A stretch of 47,005 nucleotides of DNA. Origin: CAZKEW01 sp964580435 (GTDB taxonomy: Bacteria; Acidobacteriota; Aminicenantia; Aminicenantales; UBA8522). Under the pieces are notes generated by a model. It was not told the origin of the DNA and searched no databases. It worked only from the letters and a program-made list of their open reading frames with translations. The stretch covers positions 1 to 47,005 of the forward strand of contig CAZOKP010000012.1 of NCBI GenBank assembly GCA_964580435.1. Reading direction: 5' to 3'. Positions 7,192 through 15,432 of the stretch are shown here, piece after piece. Both the position numbers and the translations under genes were made by a program. The stretch's first letter is position 1; the number at the start of each line of letters is the position of its first letter.

Positions 7192-8454
7192 CTAGGAAAG
7201 CCTGTATTTTTTTCGAAAATGGAAAGGCGTCATTTTTTCCATTCTTTTAAAAGTCTTGCTGAAGTGACTTTGGTCAAAGAAACCGGCTTCGATCGCTACA
7301 TCAGCAAGGCTAATGTCTGTGTTTAGCAGCAGATACTTGCCGTAATCAATTCTCAGCTTCTTGATATATTCCGAAAGGGACAAGCCCGTTTCTTCCTTGA
7401 TCAGGTGCAAAGCCCGGCTCACGCTCAACCCGCCCGCTCTTGCTGCCTCCCTGGCGGTGACCTTCCCGGTGAAATTCTGTTCGATATAACCGCACATGTC
7501 CCTCATCCGCGCCTTCCTTTTCTTATCTTTGGTCAGGCTGACCTTGGCGATAAAATTCTCCAGGATGTCCGTAAGCTTCAGCAACAGCTCATCCAAGTCG
7601 GTCGCTTTATTCAGCTCCGTCAGATAAGAATAGTTGAGCCCCACCAAATCTCTGGCTTCCACCCCGGCTTCCATCGCCGCCCGGGATATGATGACGACCA
7701 GTTCGATAATGCGGACCTTGATAAGCTCGAAGTTCATCCCGCTCTCAAAAAAAATGGAACCCAGGAACTCATTGAGTATCTCTCGCGCTCCTGGTTTGTC
7801 GCCGAGCTTGACCTTCTGGATGATCTCATCCTCTTTGTCCAGTATTTTCCTGGCGATATTCGGGCTGCTCTTCTTGAGCTCGTCGAGAAAATTGGCGATC
7901 TTGAATTGTTGGACATATTTCTCCTGTCTGTCCTGCAGGAAACTGACGTCATTGATATGGAATTCTCTCGTCAGCTTGAAGAGATGGGCGACATCCTCCC
8001 GCACCTTTCTCAAGGAAAATACCTTTAATTTTAAAGGCCCCGTGTTCAGCCCGCGAGCGGAAGGGCAGTGCTCTCTCAGGTTCTCCTGGATTTCCTCGAC
8101 GATGTCTCTTTTCATCTCCGGGAAGATGGCGAACCCGCTCAAAAAGCCTCCGCTCAGCCTTTGCTTGTGGATGATCGGCACGGCGAACATGATCAGCCCC
8201 GCAGGACAGCTGGTGATGTATCCTTCGCCCCAGCGGAAGGCCTCTTGGACCGCTTTGAGCATTTTCAAGCGACAGTTTTTTTTCAAAATCCTGTCCTCTT
8301 CTCCCAGGACTTTTTCGCAGAGAGAACATCTGTTGAGCTCGTAAATAATCTCTCCGCTCAGGTCCACCAGGACGAGCGGCAGCCCGGTCTTTTTGACATA
8401 TTTCTTGGAAAGGAGGTCAAATTTGGGTCTGGGGATCAATTGGCGGATCGACAT
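7192..8454 (-). CDS. AraC-family regulator with PocR sensory domain
   Basis: A 420-residue protein. The N-terminal part (about 10-175) fits the PocR ligand-binding domain: CSLCEKVLG, a following Cys near KKNCRL, and the YITSCPAGLIMFAVPI signature. A helical linker follows (about 190-310), then a C-terminal AraC double helix-turn-helix (about 320-420) with TAREAARAGGLSVSRA and DVAIEAGFFDQSHFSKTFKR. The start at 8454 is chosen because the PocR domain begins there; the frame is open further upstream only into the divergent gene. It probably senses the methylated substrate or a breakdown product and controls the flanking corrinoid genes (inference). Divergent from the corrinoid protein gene at 8590. 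Confidence 0.88.
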   Translation of the reverse strand: MSIRQLIPRPKFDLLSKKYVKKTGLPLVLVDLSGEIIYELNRCSLCEKVLGEEDRILKKNCRLKMLKAVQEAFRWGEGYITSCPAGLIMFAVPIIHKQRLSGGFLSGFAIFPEMKRDIVEEIQENLREHCPSARGLNTGPLKLKVFSLRKVREDVAHLFKLTREFHINDVSFLQDRQEKYVQQFKIANFLDELKKSSPNIARKILDKEDEIIQKVKLGDKPGAREILNEFLGSIFFESGMNFELIKVRIIELVVIISRAAMEAGVEARDLVGLNYSYLTELNKATDLDELLLKLTDILENFIAKVSLTKDKKRKARMRDMCGYIEQNFTGKVTAREAARAGGLSVSRALHLIKEETGLSLSEYIKKLRIDYGKYLLLNTDISLADVAIEAGFFDQSHFSKTFKRMEKMTPFHFRKKYRLS

Positions 8455-8478
8455 TTTTCGGCCGTCTCCCGACAAAGT

Positions 8479-8493
8479 AGCATAATTATACAA
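8479..8493. promoter_or_regulatory. Motif AGCATAATTATACAA, contains -10 of the regulator gene
   Basis: On the minus strand this site reads TTGTATAATTATGCT and contains a perfect TATAAT (8490-8485) 30 bp before the regulator ATG, so it probably forms its -10 element. No clear -35 is seen, which would fit activator control. The same 15-mer with one change occurs at 10064-10078, upstream of the CODH/ACS run. Confidence 0.5.
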
Positions 8494-8511
8494 CAGAATC
8501 TTCCGGAAAAT

Positions 8512-8531
8512 CCAGGAATTTCGCATCCTGG
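8512..8531. promoter_or_regulatory. Inverted repeat CCAGGA-N8-TCCTGG, candidate operator
   Basis: A perfect 6-bp inverted repeat with an 8-bp spacer in the 135-bp gap between the divergent regulator and corrinoid-protein genes. It sits where it could control either promoter. The binding protein is not known; the adjacent AraC-type regulator is the obvious candidate, though that family more often uses direct repeats. Confidence 0.4.
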
Positions 8532-8589
8532 CCGGGATTTCTTTTTGCCTCCATTTCTTATAGAATAAACGCGTCCGACGGAGGCACCG

Positions 8590-9225
8590 GTGGAGATATT
8601 GAAAAAGATATCCTGCAGCATCGAAAACGGGGATTCTCCCACGGTCAAGGAGTTGACTAAAAAGGCCCTCGAACAGAACATCCGCCCCGAAGACATCTTG
8701 AATCATTCCCTGATCAAAGGGATGCACGCGGTCGGCAAAAAATTCAAGGAGAATGAAATCTTTATTCCGGAAGTGCTGATCGCCACGAGAGCGATGAAAG
8801 CCGGGATGGACATTATCCGTCCCTATCTGGCCGGGCGGGGCTATCCCTCCAAAGGCACAATCGTCATGGGGACAGTCAAGGGAGACCTGCATGACATCGG
8901 CAAGAAGATCGTCATCGTGATGCTGGAGAAAGAAGGGTATGAAATCACCGACCTGGGGATCGATGTGTCCAAAGAAACGTTCATCAAAGAGATAAAAAAG
9001 GGAAAGCCCGGGATCCTGGGGATGTCCGCCCTTTTGACGACGACGATGGGGTCCATGAGAGAAGTTATCGAGGCCGTCGAAAAAAAGGGCCTAAGAAAAT
9101 CTGTAAAAATCATCATCGGCGGGGCCCCGATCACGCCTTCCTACGCCAGAGAAATAAGAGCGGATGGCTATGCCAAAGACGCCTCGTCCGCCGTTTCTTT
9201 GGTCAACCAACTCTTGGCCACCTAA
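8590..9225 (+). CDS. Corrinoid (B12-binding) methyltransferase protein, first copy
   Basis: A 211-residue corrinoid carrier of the MtbC/MttC type. An N-terminal four-helix cap (about 1-85) is followed by a Rossmann B12 domain with the cobalt-ligating His101 in GDLHDIGKK and the downstream SALLTTTM and IIGGAPITPSYA segments that cradle the nucleotide tail. It would accept a methyl group from a substrate-specific methyltransferase and hand it on. The start is a GTG at 8590 with GGAGG 5 nt upstream. It is not next to an MttB gene, but is followed by a CooC-type ATPase. Confidence 0.93.
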   Translation: MEILKKISCSIENGDSPTVKELTKKALEQNIRPEDILNHSLIKGMHAVGKKFKENEIFIPEVLIATRAMKAGMDIIRPYLAGRGYPSKGTIVMGTVKGDLHDIGKKIVIVMLEKEGYEITDLGIDVSKETFIKEIKKGKPGILGMSALLTTTMGSMREVIEAVEKKGLRKSVKIIIGGAPITPSYAREIRADGYAKDASSAVSLVNQLLAT

Positions 9226-9255
9226 AAACGCTCGATAAAGACGAGGAGAAATGAC

Positions 9256-10038
9256 ATGAAATTGGCCATTGCCGGAAAAGGCGGGACCGGAAAAACGACC
9301 ATCGCCGGCGTCCTGGCCCACTATTTCAACAGGGACGGGTACAAAGTCTTAGCCGTGGATGCCGACCCGGTTTCCAACCTGGCTTCGGCGATCGGACTTC
9401 CCGAGGACCAAGCCCGGTCGATCGTCCCGATTTCGAGGCACCGGCAGCTCGTCGAGGAAAGAACCGGGGCCAGAGCCGGTCAATTCGGCCAAATGTTCAA
9501 GGTCAACCCGACCGTCAGCGATATTCCCGACCAATTCTGCGTCCATTTTCAGGGGATCAAGCTGCTCGTTATGGGCGGGATACAAAAAGGAGGATCCGGA
9601 TGCGCCTGCCCCGAAAACACCCTCCTGCGCAGCCTCCTCTCGGAAATCATTCTCCACCGCGACGAAGTCGTCATCGTGGATATGGAGGCCGGAATCGAAC
9701 ACCTGGGACGGGCCACGTCCCGGTCTATTGATCTGATGATCATTGTCGTCGAACCCGGCTCGCGGAGTTTGGCGGCGGCGAACACGATCATGAAACTGGC
9801 CGGAGACATCGGAGTGAAATCCTTCGGGATCAGCGGCAACAAAATTCAGGACGAGCGGCAGAAGCGCTGGATCAAAGACCAATTCCCTCCCCATCTTATC
9901 CTGGGAACGATTTCCGATCGTGACCTTATCAGGGATTCAGATATGAACAGCCGGCCTTTGATAGACATCCTGGATGAAGGCCTCAAACAGGAATTTAGGG
10001 AAATCTATGACGGCATCCTCTCTCGATTTCCCTCATAG
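9256..10038 (+). CDS. cooC: CooC-type CODH nickel-insertion ATPase, first copy
   Basis: A 260-residue MinD/ParA-type ATPase. The deviant Walker A GKGGTGKTT starts at residue 8, DADPVSNLAS follows, and a CxC motif (GCACPEN) matches the metal-binding, dimer-bridging cysteines of CooC. DMEAGIEHLGR is the Walker B region. The family matures the Ni-Fe-S C-cluster of carbon monoxide dehydrogenase or the A-cluster of ACS. GAGGAG lies 8 nt before the ATG. It belongs with the CODH/ACS genes downstream, although a 174-bp gap separates them. Confidence 0.92.
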   Translation: MKLAIAGKGGTGKTTIAGVLAHYFNRDGYKVLAVDADPVSNLASAIGLPEDQARSIVPISRHRQLVEERTGARAGQFGQMFKVNPTVSDIPDQFCVHFQGIKLLVMGGIQKGGSGCACPENTLLRSLLSEIILHRDEVVIVDMEAGIEHLGRATSRSIDLMIIVVEPGSRSLAAANTIMKLAGDIGVKSFGISGNKIQDERQKRWIKDQFPPHLILGTISDRDLIRDSDMNSRPLIDILDEGLKQEFREIYDGILSRFPS

Positions 10039-10063
10039 AACCAGCCTGTTTTAGGTCATTTTT

Positions 10064-10078
10064 AGCAGAATTATACAA
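10064..10078. promoter_or_regulatory. Motif AGCAGAATTATACAA upstream of the CODH/ACS run
   Basis: It differs in one base from the site at 8479-8493 in the regulator promoter. In both places a CCGG follows within 9-12 bp. It lies in the AT-rich 174-bp gap 10039-10212, where the long plus-strand transcript is most likely to begin. The rest of the gap holds an A+T-rich stretch (TATATTATTATT near 10124) and a 10-bp palindrome TCTGATCAGA near 10153. A complete sigma70 promoter could not be assigned. Confidence 0.4.
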
Positions 10079-10212
10079 TTTTTTAAATCCGGTTTACTAT
10101 ATCCAAGGATCATTCCCCCGCTATATTATTATTTCTAAAGGAGTTCCTTGCTCTGATCAGATGGAACAACATATTTTAGCGTTGAGAGAGGAAACAAGGA
10201 AGGGAGGCGTCC

Positions 10213-11277
10213 ATGAATTTTAAACCCAGCGGCCTAGCCACGGGCATCGGCAGCTTTCCTCACAAGACGGCCTCAGCCGCCTGTCGGGTGATCCTGGACA
10301 ATCTTCCCGAGATCCCGTTCTGGCCTCAGCTTTCTACGGTGGACTTCCGGGAGCAAATGGAGATTCAGTACAGCGAAGGGATTCCCCGCATAGTCCTGGA
10401 TGAAGTCAAGCAGCGGATGTTTGTTGACACCAGCGGAGACCCGACCGGAGCCTTGGAAGAATTCTATGAAAACGTCATGACCGAGAACCTGGACCACTTC
10501 AAGATCTCGCCGACGTTCAGCCGCGGCATCTGGGAGATGGAAAGGCTTTTGGCCGAAAAAGAGCGCCCCTCTCTTCAATTCTTCAAGAGTCAGGTGACCG
10601 GGCCCGTGACCTTCGGGTTGGCGACTGTGGATGAGAACAAGCGGGCCATCTACTACAATGAGGTGTTTCGGGATGTCGTCGTCAAGGCCATCACCATGAA
10701 AGCGCGCTGGCTGGTGAGCAAGTTCAAGCCGCTCGGATTCCGGCAAATCTGCTTTGTCGACGAGCCGATTCTTTCCGCCTTCGGCTCATCCACATATGTC
10801 AGCGTTCAAAGGGAAGATGTGGTCAGCTCGATCAGAGAAGTTGTCGAGGCCGTTCAAAGCGATGGCGCCCTTGTCGGCACCCACTGCTGCGGCAACACGG
10901 AATGGCCGATCCTGATCGACGCCGGGGTCAACATCATCAGTTTTGACGCCTATGAATTCGGTGACACGATTCGCTATTATCCCGAACAGATAAAAAAATT
11001 TCTGGAGGCCGGCGGCGCTTTGGCCTGGGGAATCGTGCCCACCTCGGAAAAAATCCTGAAGGAAACGCCCGACTCTCTGCTCAGGAAGCTGGAGGAAAAG
11101 GTCGATAATTTGGCGGCCAAAGGAATAGACCGGGGCTTGATCTGGGACCAATGCCTCCTGACGCCAAGCTGCGGGACGGGGTCTCTCTCCGTGGACCTCT
11201 CCGAGAAGATTTTCCGCTATCTCTCGGAAATCAGCCGTCGACTTCGACAGGAAAGTCGGAAAAGACAGGAAAGATGA
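10213..11277 (+). CDS. MetE-like zinc methyltransferase, probable core methionine synthase
   Basis: A 354-residue single-domain protein of the UROD/MetE-like superfamily. It begins with the family motif TGIGSFPHK and carries likely zinc ligands in GTHCCGN (His-x-Cys) and LTPSCGTGSL (Cys), in the order seen in the catalytic half of MetE. It lacks the N-terminal MetE half and so resembles the short, folate-independent methionine synthases, one family of which occurs with the Wood-Ljungdahl pathway and is thought to take methyl from the corrinoid iron-sulfur protein. The GGGAGG site is good, and the stop overlaps cooS by 4 nt. Alternative: another methylcorrinoid:thiol methyltransferase. Confidence 0.75.
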   Translation: MNFKPSGLATGIGSFPHKTASAACRVILDNLPEIPFWPQLSTVDFREQMEIQYSEGIPRIVLDEVKQRMFVDTSGDPTGALEEFYENVMTENLDHFKISPTFSRGIWEMERLLAEKERPSLQFFKSQVTGPVTFGLATVDENKRAIYYNEVFRDVVVKAITMKARWLVSKFKPLGFRQICFVDEPILSAFGSSTYVSVQREDVVSSIREVVEAVQSDGALVGTHCCGNTEWPILIDAGVNIISFDAYEFGDTIRYYPEQIKKFLEAGGALAWGIVPTSEKILKETPDSLLRKLEEKVDNLAAKGIDRGLIWDQCLLTPSCGTGSLSVDLSEKIFRYLSEISRRLRQESRKRQER

Positions 11278-13205
11278 AAGAGCGAAGCATCGATCGTTCC
11301 GTCAACCGCTTGCTGGAGAAAACAGCTAAGGAGGGGATCGCAACGGTCTGGGACCGCTCCACCCTGCAGACACCGCATTGCGGGTTCGGCGAACAGGGCC
11401 TCTGCTGTCGTATTTGTTTCATGGGCCCCTGCCGAATTCATCCCCGCGGCAAAAGCCCGCAAAGAGGCGTTTGCGGAGCCACGGCCGAAGTCATCGTCGC
11501 GCGTAATTTCGCCCGGATGATCGCGGCCGGGGCGGCGGCTCATTCCGATCATGGGCGGGAGGTGGCCAGGACGCTGCTCACGGCTGCGCGGTCGCCGCAT
11601 TCGGGATATTCGATCAAAGACGTTAACAAGCTCAAAAAAGTCGCCGCCGTCCTGGGGGTTGCGGTGGAGAACAGGGGTAAACATATTATCGCGGCTGAAG
11701 TAGCTGCCAAGGCCTTAGAAAATTTCGGCCAGCAGGACGGCGAGATCTCTTTTGTCAAAATGGCTCCCCAAACCCGGCAGGATATCTGGAGAGAATGGGG
11801 TGTAACACCTCGGGGCATCGACAGAGAGATTGTCGAAATGATGCACCGGACCAATATGGGCGTCGACCATGATTACCGGAACATCATGCTTCAGGGTGCG
11901 AGAACGGCCTTGGCCGATGGCTGGGGAGGCTCAATGATTGCCACGGAGCTTCAAGATATCCTCTTCGGCACTCCCTCCCCTATTCGGGGGCAGGTGAATC
12001 TGGGAGTCTTATCAGAAACACAGGTCAATATCGTCGTTCACGGTCATGAGCCCGTCCTGTCTGAAATGCTGGTCCTGGCCGCCCAAGATCAGGAATTGCT
12101 GGACCTGGCCAAATCGAAAGGCGCCCGGGGAATCAACCTGGCCGGAATCTGCTGCACGGCCAACGAGATTCTGATTCGGCACGGACTTCCGATCGCCGGA
12201 AACACACTCCAACAAGAGCTGGCCATCATCACCGGCGCCGTCGAAGCGATGATCGTCGACGTCCAGTGCATCATGCCTTCGCTGCCTGAAATCTGCAAAT
12301 GCTATCATACGAAGCTCGTCACCACGTCGGCGAAAGCGAAAATCGAGGGCGCCAGATACTATAAATTTTCCGAGGAGAACGCCCTCCAGACGGCCAAAGA
12401 GATCGTCAAAGAGGCCATCCTGAATTTTCCCAACAGGGAAAAAGTGGATATCCCCAAGGAAAAGATGGACCTCGTCGCCGGGTTCAGTCATGAAGCGATC
12501 AACTACATGCTCGGCGGAAGATTTCGCGAATCGTATATCCCTCTTAATGATAATGTTATCAACGGCAGGATCAAGGGAGTCGCTGCAGTCGTCGGCTGCT
12601 CCAACCCTAAAGTGATCCATGACCAAGTCCATGTGAACCTGGTGGGAGAGCTTATCGCCAATGATATTCTTGTCGTCCAGACTGGATGTTCTGCCATCGC
12701 CTGCGGCAAAGCCGGGTATCTCATCCCGGAAGCCGCGGCGAAATATGCCGGGAAAGGGTTGGCTGAGGTCTGCGCGGCCGTCGGCATGCCCCCCGTGCTT
12801 CATTCGGGGTCCTGCGTGGATAACAGCCGCATCTTGATCGCGCTGTCGGAAATGGTCAAGGTGGGCGGTCTGGGCAAAGATATCAGCGACCTTCCCGTCG
12901 CCGGCGCGGCGCCCGAATGGATGAGCGAAAAGGCCATCGCCATCGGCCAATATTTTGTTTCCTCGGGAGTGTTCACGGTTTTCGGTGTGGGACTCCCAGT
13001 TAAAGGCAGCGAGATATTCTGCCGGCATATTTTCGAGGAATTCGAAAACGTTTTTGGAGGCATGTGGGCGACCGAATCCGACCCGAGCAAGATCAGCGCC
13101 TTGATCATCGACCATATCAACAAAAAAAGAGAGAAATTGGGTATCAGCAAGGGCAAGGAGAGGGTGCTCTTCGATATGGAAATGCGCAGAGGATTGGAGG
13201 TCTGA
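11274..13205 (+). CDS. cooS: Carbon monoxide dehydrogenase catalytic subunit
   Basis: A 643-residue Ni-Fe CODH, full length. Cys36 and Cys44 (D-cluster) and Cys45, 48, 53 and 67 (B-cluster) have exactly the spacing of the characterised enzyme. C-cluster candidates are the His in VHGHEPVLSEM and the cysteines in AGICCTANE, VDVQCIMP, VVGCSNP, TGCSAIACGKAG and SGSCVDNSR. It interconverts CO and CO2 and here would supply CO to the adjacent acetyl-CoA synthase. The frame is open upstream, but the ATG at 11274 overlaps the preceding stop (ATGA) and gives the usual N-terminus. Confidence 0.97.
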   Translation: MKERSIDRSVNRLLEKTAKEGIATVWDRSTLQTPHCGFGEQGLCCRICFMGPCRIHPRGKSPQRGVCGATAEVIVARNFARMIAAGAAAHSDHGREVARTLLTAARSPHSGYSIKDVNKLKKVAAVLGVAVENRGKHIIAAEVAAKALENFGQQDGEISFVKMAPQTRQDIWREWGVTPRGIDREIVEMMHRTNMGVDHDYRNIMLQGARTALADGWGGSMIATELQDILFGTPSPIRGQVNLGVLSETQVNIVVHGHEPVLSEMLVLAAQDQELLDLAKSKGARGINLAGICCTANEILIRHGLPIAGNTLQQELAIITGAVEAMIVDVQCIMPSLPEICKCYHTKLVTTSAKAKIEGARYYKFSEENALQTAKEIVKEAILNFPNREKVDIPKEKMDLVAGFSHEAINYMLGGRFRESYIPLNDNVINGRIKGVAAVVGCSNPKVIHDQVHVNLVGELIANDILVVQTGCSAIACGKAGYLIPEAAAKYAGKGLAEVCAAVGMPPVLHSGSCVDNSRILIALSEMVKVGGLGKDISDLPVAGAAPEWMSEKAIAIGQYFVSSGVFTVFGVGLPVKGSEIFCRHIFEEFENVFGGMWATESDPSKISALIIDHINKKREKLGISKGKERVLFDMEMRRGLEV

Positions 13206-13215
13206 GCGGAAGTCC

Positions 13216-15420
13216 ATGTCCAAGCTGATCGCCACACGAGCCATTCGCGGCGCCCATAAGTTGGTGGCCCGCGCAGAAGAGGAACTCGGCCAAGCCATCC
13301 AACTGAAAGGCGCCCAAACCAAGGTGGAATTCCCCAATACGGGGTACTATCTGCCCATCTCGCACGGAATCTTAGGGCTGAAAATCCAGACGCTCGGCGG
13401 CCTCACCGAGCTGTTGGATGAAGCGAAGAAATTGCTTCCCCCGGTCCCCGATGAAACGCTTTGGCTCCCTTACCTCGGGCGCACCCTTGACGCCGGCATG
13501 GCCGCCCTCTTCGCGGACGAAATCATCGAAGCCATCAAATACACCCAGGATCCCCTGCCTTATCTCCCGGAGTCTCATCCGCGAGACGGCCAGCTCTGGC
13601 TCGGCGCCGCTAACGACATCATCCTGAGAGAACGAGGAATCGAGTTTGTCGACGGGACGGCGCCGGGTTTCGCCGCCTGCGTCGGCTACTGCCCGACCAA
13701 TGAGATCGCCGTCCGGATCGCCAGAGAGCTGCAGGAAAAGAACCTCTATGTCTTCATGTCGGCGGCAACGGACGGCCGGTCCATGGCTCAACAGCTCGAG
13801 GAAGAAGGGATTCAGATGGGCTGGGAGACCAGGCTCGTTCCGTTCGGCGGCGACGTGACGGCGACCATTCATTCCCTCGGGTTTGCCACCAGGGTGGCCC
13901 TGTCCTTTGGCGGAGCTCAGCCTGGAGATTATCAGAGAGTCCTGCGCTATAACAAGAACAGGGTCTTCGCCTTTGTTCTCGCCCTCGGTCCGGTGGACGA
14001 TGAGAAACATGCCCAGGCGGCTGGAGCCATCAACTATGGATTCCCCACGATTTCAGAAACGGATATCGATCAAATTCTTCCTACAGGCATCTGCACCTAT
14101 GAACACGTGGTCTCTCCCGTTGCCCACGACAAGATCGTAGCCAAAGCTATCGAGGTCAGAGGCCTGAAAATTACGGTTACCAAAGTTCCTATACCCGTCC
14201 CTTTTGGTCCCGCTTTTCAAGGAGAGAGGGTCAGGAAAGAAGACATGTTCGTGGAGCTGGCCGGACAGGACAAGCCAGGGTTTGAGTTCGTGACAAGCAA
14301 AGAGCTTTCCGATGTAGAGGACGGGAAGATCGAGGTGCTCGGCCCGGAGATCGACGATGTCCCGGAAGGCAGCCAGCTTCCGCTGGCGATCTGGGTGGAG
14401 GTAGCGGGACGGGAGATGCAGCCCGACTTTGAGCCTATCCTGGAGCGCCAGATCCATGATTTTATCAACTGCGCCAACGGCGTGTTTCATATGGGGCAGC
14501 GGGACATCAACTGGATCCGCATTAACAAAGAAGCCAAGAACAAAGGATTCAAATTCAAGCATTTCGGTTCCATCATCCAGGCCAAATTTCACAGCGAATA
14601 CGGGAAAATCGTGGATAAAGTCCAGGTCAGGGTCTACACCCGCGAAAAGGATGTCCTTGACCTGATCGATCGAGCCCGCCAAACGTATCACAAGCGGGAT
14701 GCCCGGATCGCTGATATGACGGACGAAATCGTGGATACCTTCTATTCCTGCACTCTCTGCCAATCCTTCGCGCCCAACCATGTTTGCATCATAAGTCCTG
14801 AGCGGTCGGGTCTGTGCGGCGCCTACAATTGGCTGGACGGCAAAGCGGCCCATCGGATCAATCCCACGGGACCCAACCAGCCGGTCAAGAAAGGCAAAAT
14901 CATCGACGGCCTCAAGGGCCAGTGGCAGGAGATCAACGAGTTCGTTTATAGAGCTTCGCACAAAACATTGGAAATGTTCAACGCGTACAGCATCATTGAA
15001 CACCCCATGACTTCCTGCGGATGCTTTGAATGCATTTCCGCGGTCCTGCCTTCGACCAACGGCATCATGACCGTTTATCGAGAGTATACCGGGATGACCC
15101 CCAGCGGCATGAAATTTTCCACGCTGGCCGGAACGGTTGGGGGAGGAATGCAAACCCCGGGTTTTATCGGCCACAGCAAGCACTATGTCGGCAGCAAAAA
15201 GTTTATCCAGGCCGAGGGAGGGGCCAAGCGCATAGTCTGGATGAACCGGGGTTTAAAGGAAGAATTGGAGCCGGTCCTCCGGGAGATCGGCGAACGGGAG
15301 GGCTTGAACGACTTTGGTGAGATGATCGCCGACGAGACCGTCGCTCTCACAGAGGAGGAAGTGTTGGAATACATCTCCAAGAAGAATCACCCCGTCCTGT
15401 CGCTGCCTCCCCTGTTTTGA
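13216..15420 (+). CDS. acsB: Acetyl-CoA synthase (CO-methylating)
   Basis: A 734-residue alpha subunit of bacterial CODH/ACS, which joins CO, a methyl group from the corrinoid iron-sulfur protein and CoA. A-cluster ligands are all in place: Cys512, 515, 524 and 534 bind the cubane and bridge to nickel, and the Cys601-Gly-Cys603 motif binds the distal nickel. Spacing equals that of the acetogen enzyme with an offset of six. The N-terminal CODH-contacting domain is present, so it is the bacterial, not the short archaeal, form. It follows cooS by 10 bp. Confidence 0.97.
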   Translation: MSKLIATRAIRGAHKLVARAEEELGQAIQLKGAQTKVEFPNTGYYLPISHGILGLKIQTLGGLTELLDEAKKLLPPVPDETLWLPYLGRTLDAGMAALFADEIIEAIKYTQDPLPYLPESHPRDGQLWLGAANDIILRERGIEFVDGTAPGFAACVGYCPTNEIAVRIARELQEKNLYVFMSAATDGRSMAQQLEEEGIQMGWETRLVPFGGDVTATIHSLGFATRVALSFGGAQPGDYQRVLRYNKNRVFAFVLALGPVDDEKHAQAAGAINYGFPTISETDIDQILPTGICTYEHVVSPVAHDKIVAKAIEVRGLKITVTKVPIPVPFGPAFQGERVRKEDMFVELAGQDKPGFEFVTSKELSDVEDGKIEVLGPEIDDVPEGSQLPLAIWVEVAGREMQPDFEPILERQIHDFINCANGVFHMGQRDINWIRINKEAKNKGFKFKHFGSIIQAKFHSEYGKIVDKVQVRVYTREKDVLDLIDRARQTYHKRDARIADMTDEIVDTFYSCTLCQSFAPNHVCIISPERSGLCGAYNWLDGKAAHRINPTGPNQPVKKGKIIDGLKGQWQEINEFVYRASHKTLEMFNAYSIIEHPMTSCGCFECISAVLPSTNGIMTVYREYTGMTPSGMKFSTLAGTVGGGMQTPGFIGHSKHYVGSKKFIQAEGGAKRIVWMNRGLKEELEPVLREIGEREGLNDFGEMIADETVALTEEEVLEYISKKNHPVLSLPPLF

Positions 15421-15432
15421 GCCTTGAAAGCC

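Noticed and set aside
10161..10223. A 20-codon frame just upstream of the MetE-like gene, possibly a leader peptide
   Set aside because: Its only ribosome-site-like sequence is about 17 nt away, and it has no attenuator-like hairpins after it.
12012..13337. Long minus-strand frame of 441 codons opposite cooS
   Set aside because: cooS is an unambiguous full-length gene; the frame is its shadow with no family resemblance.
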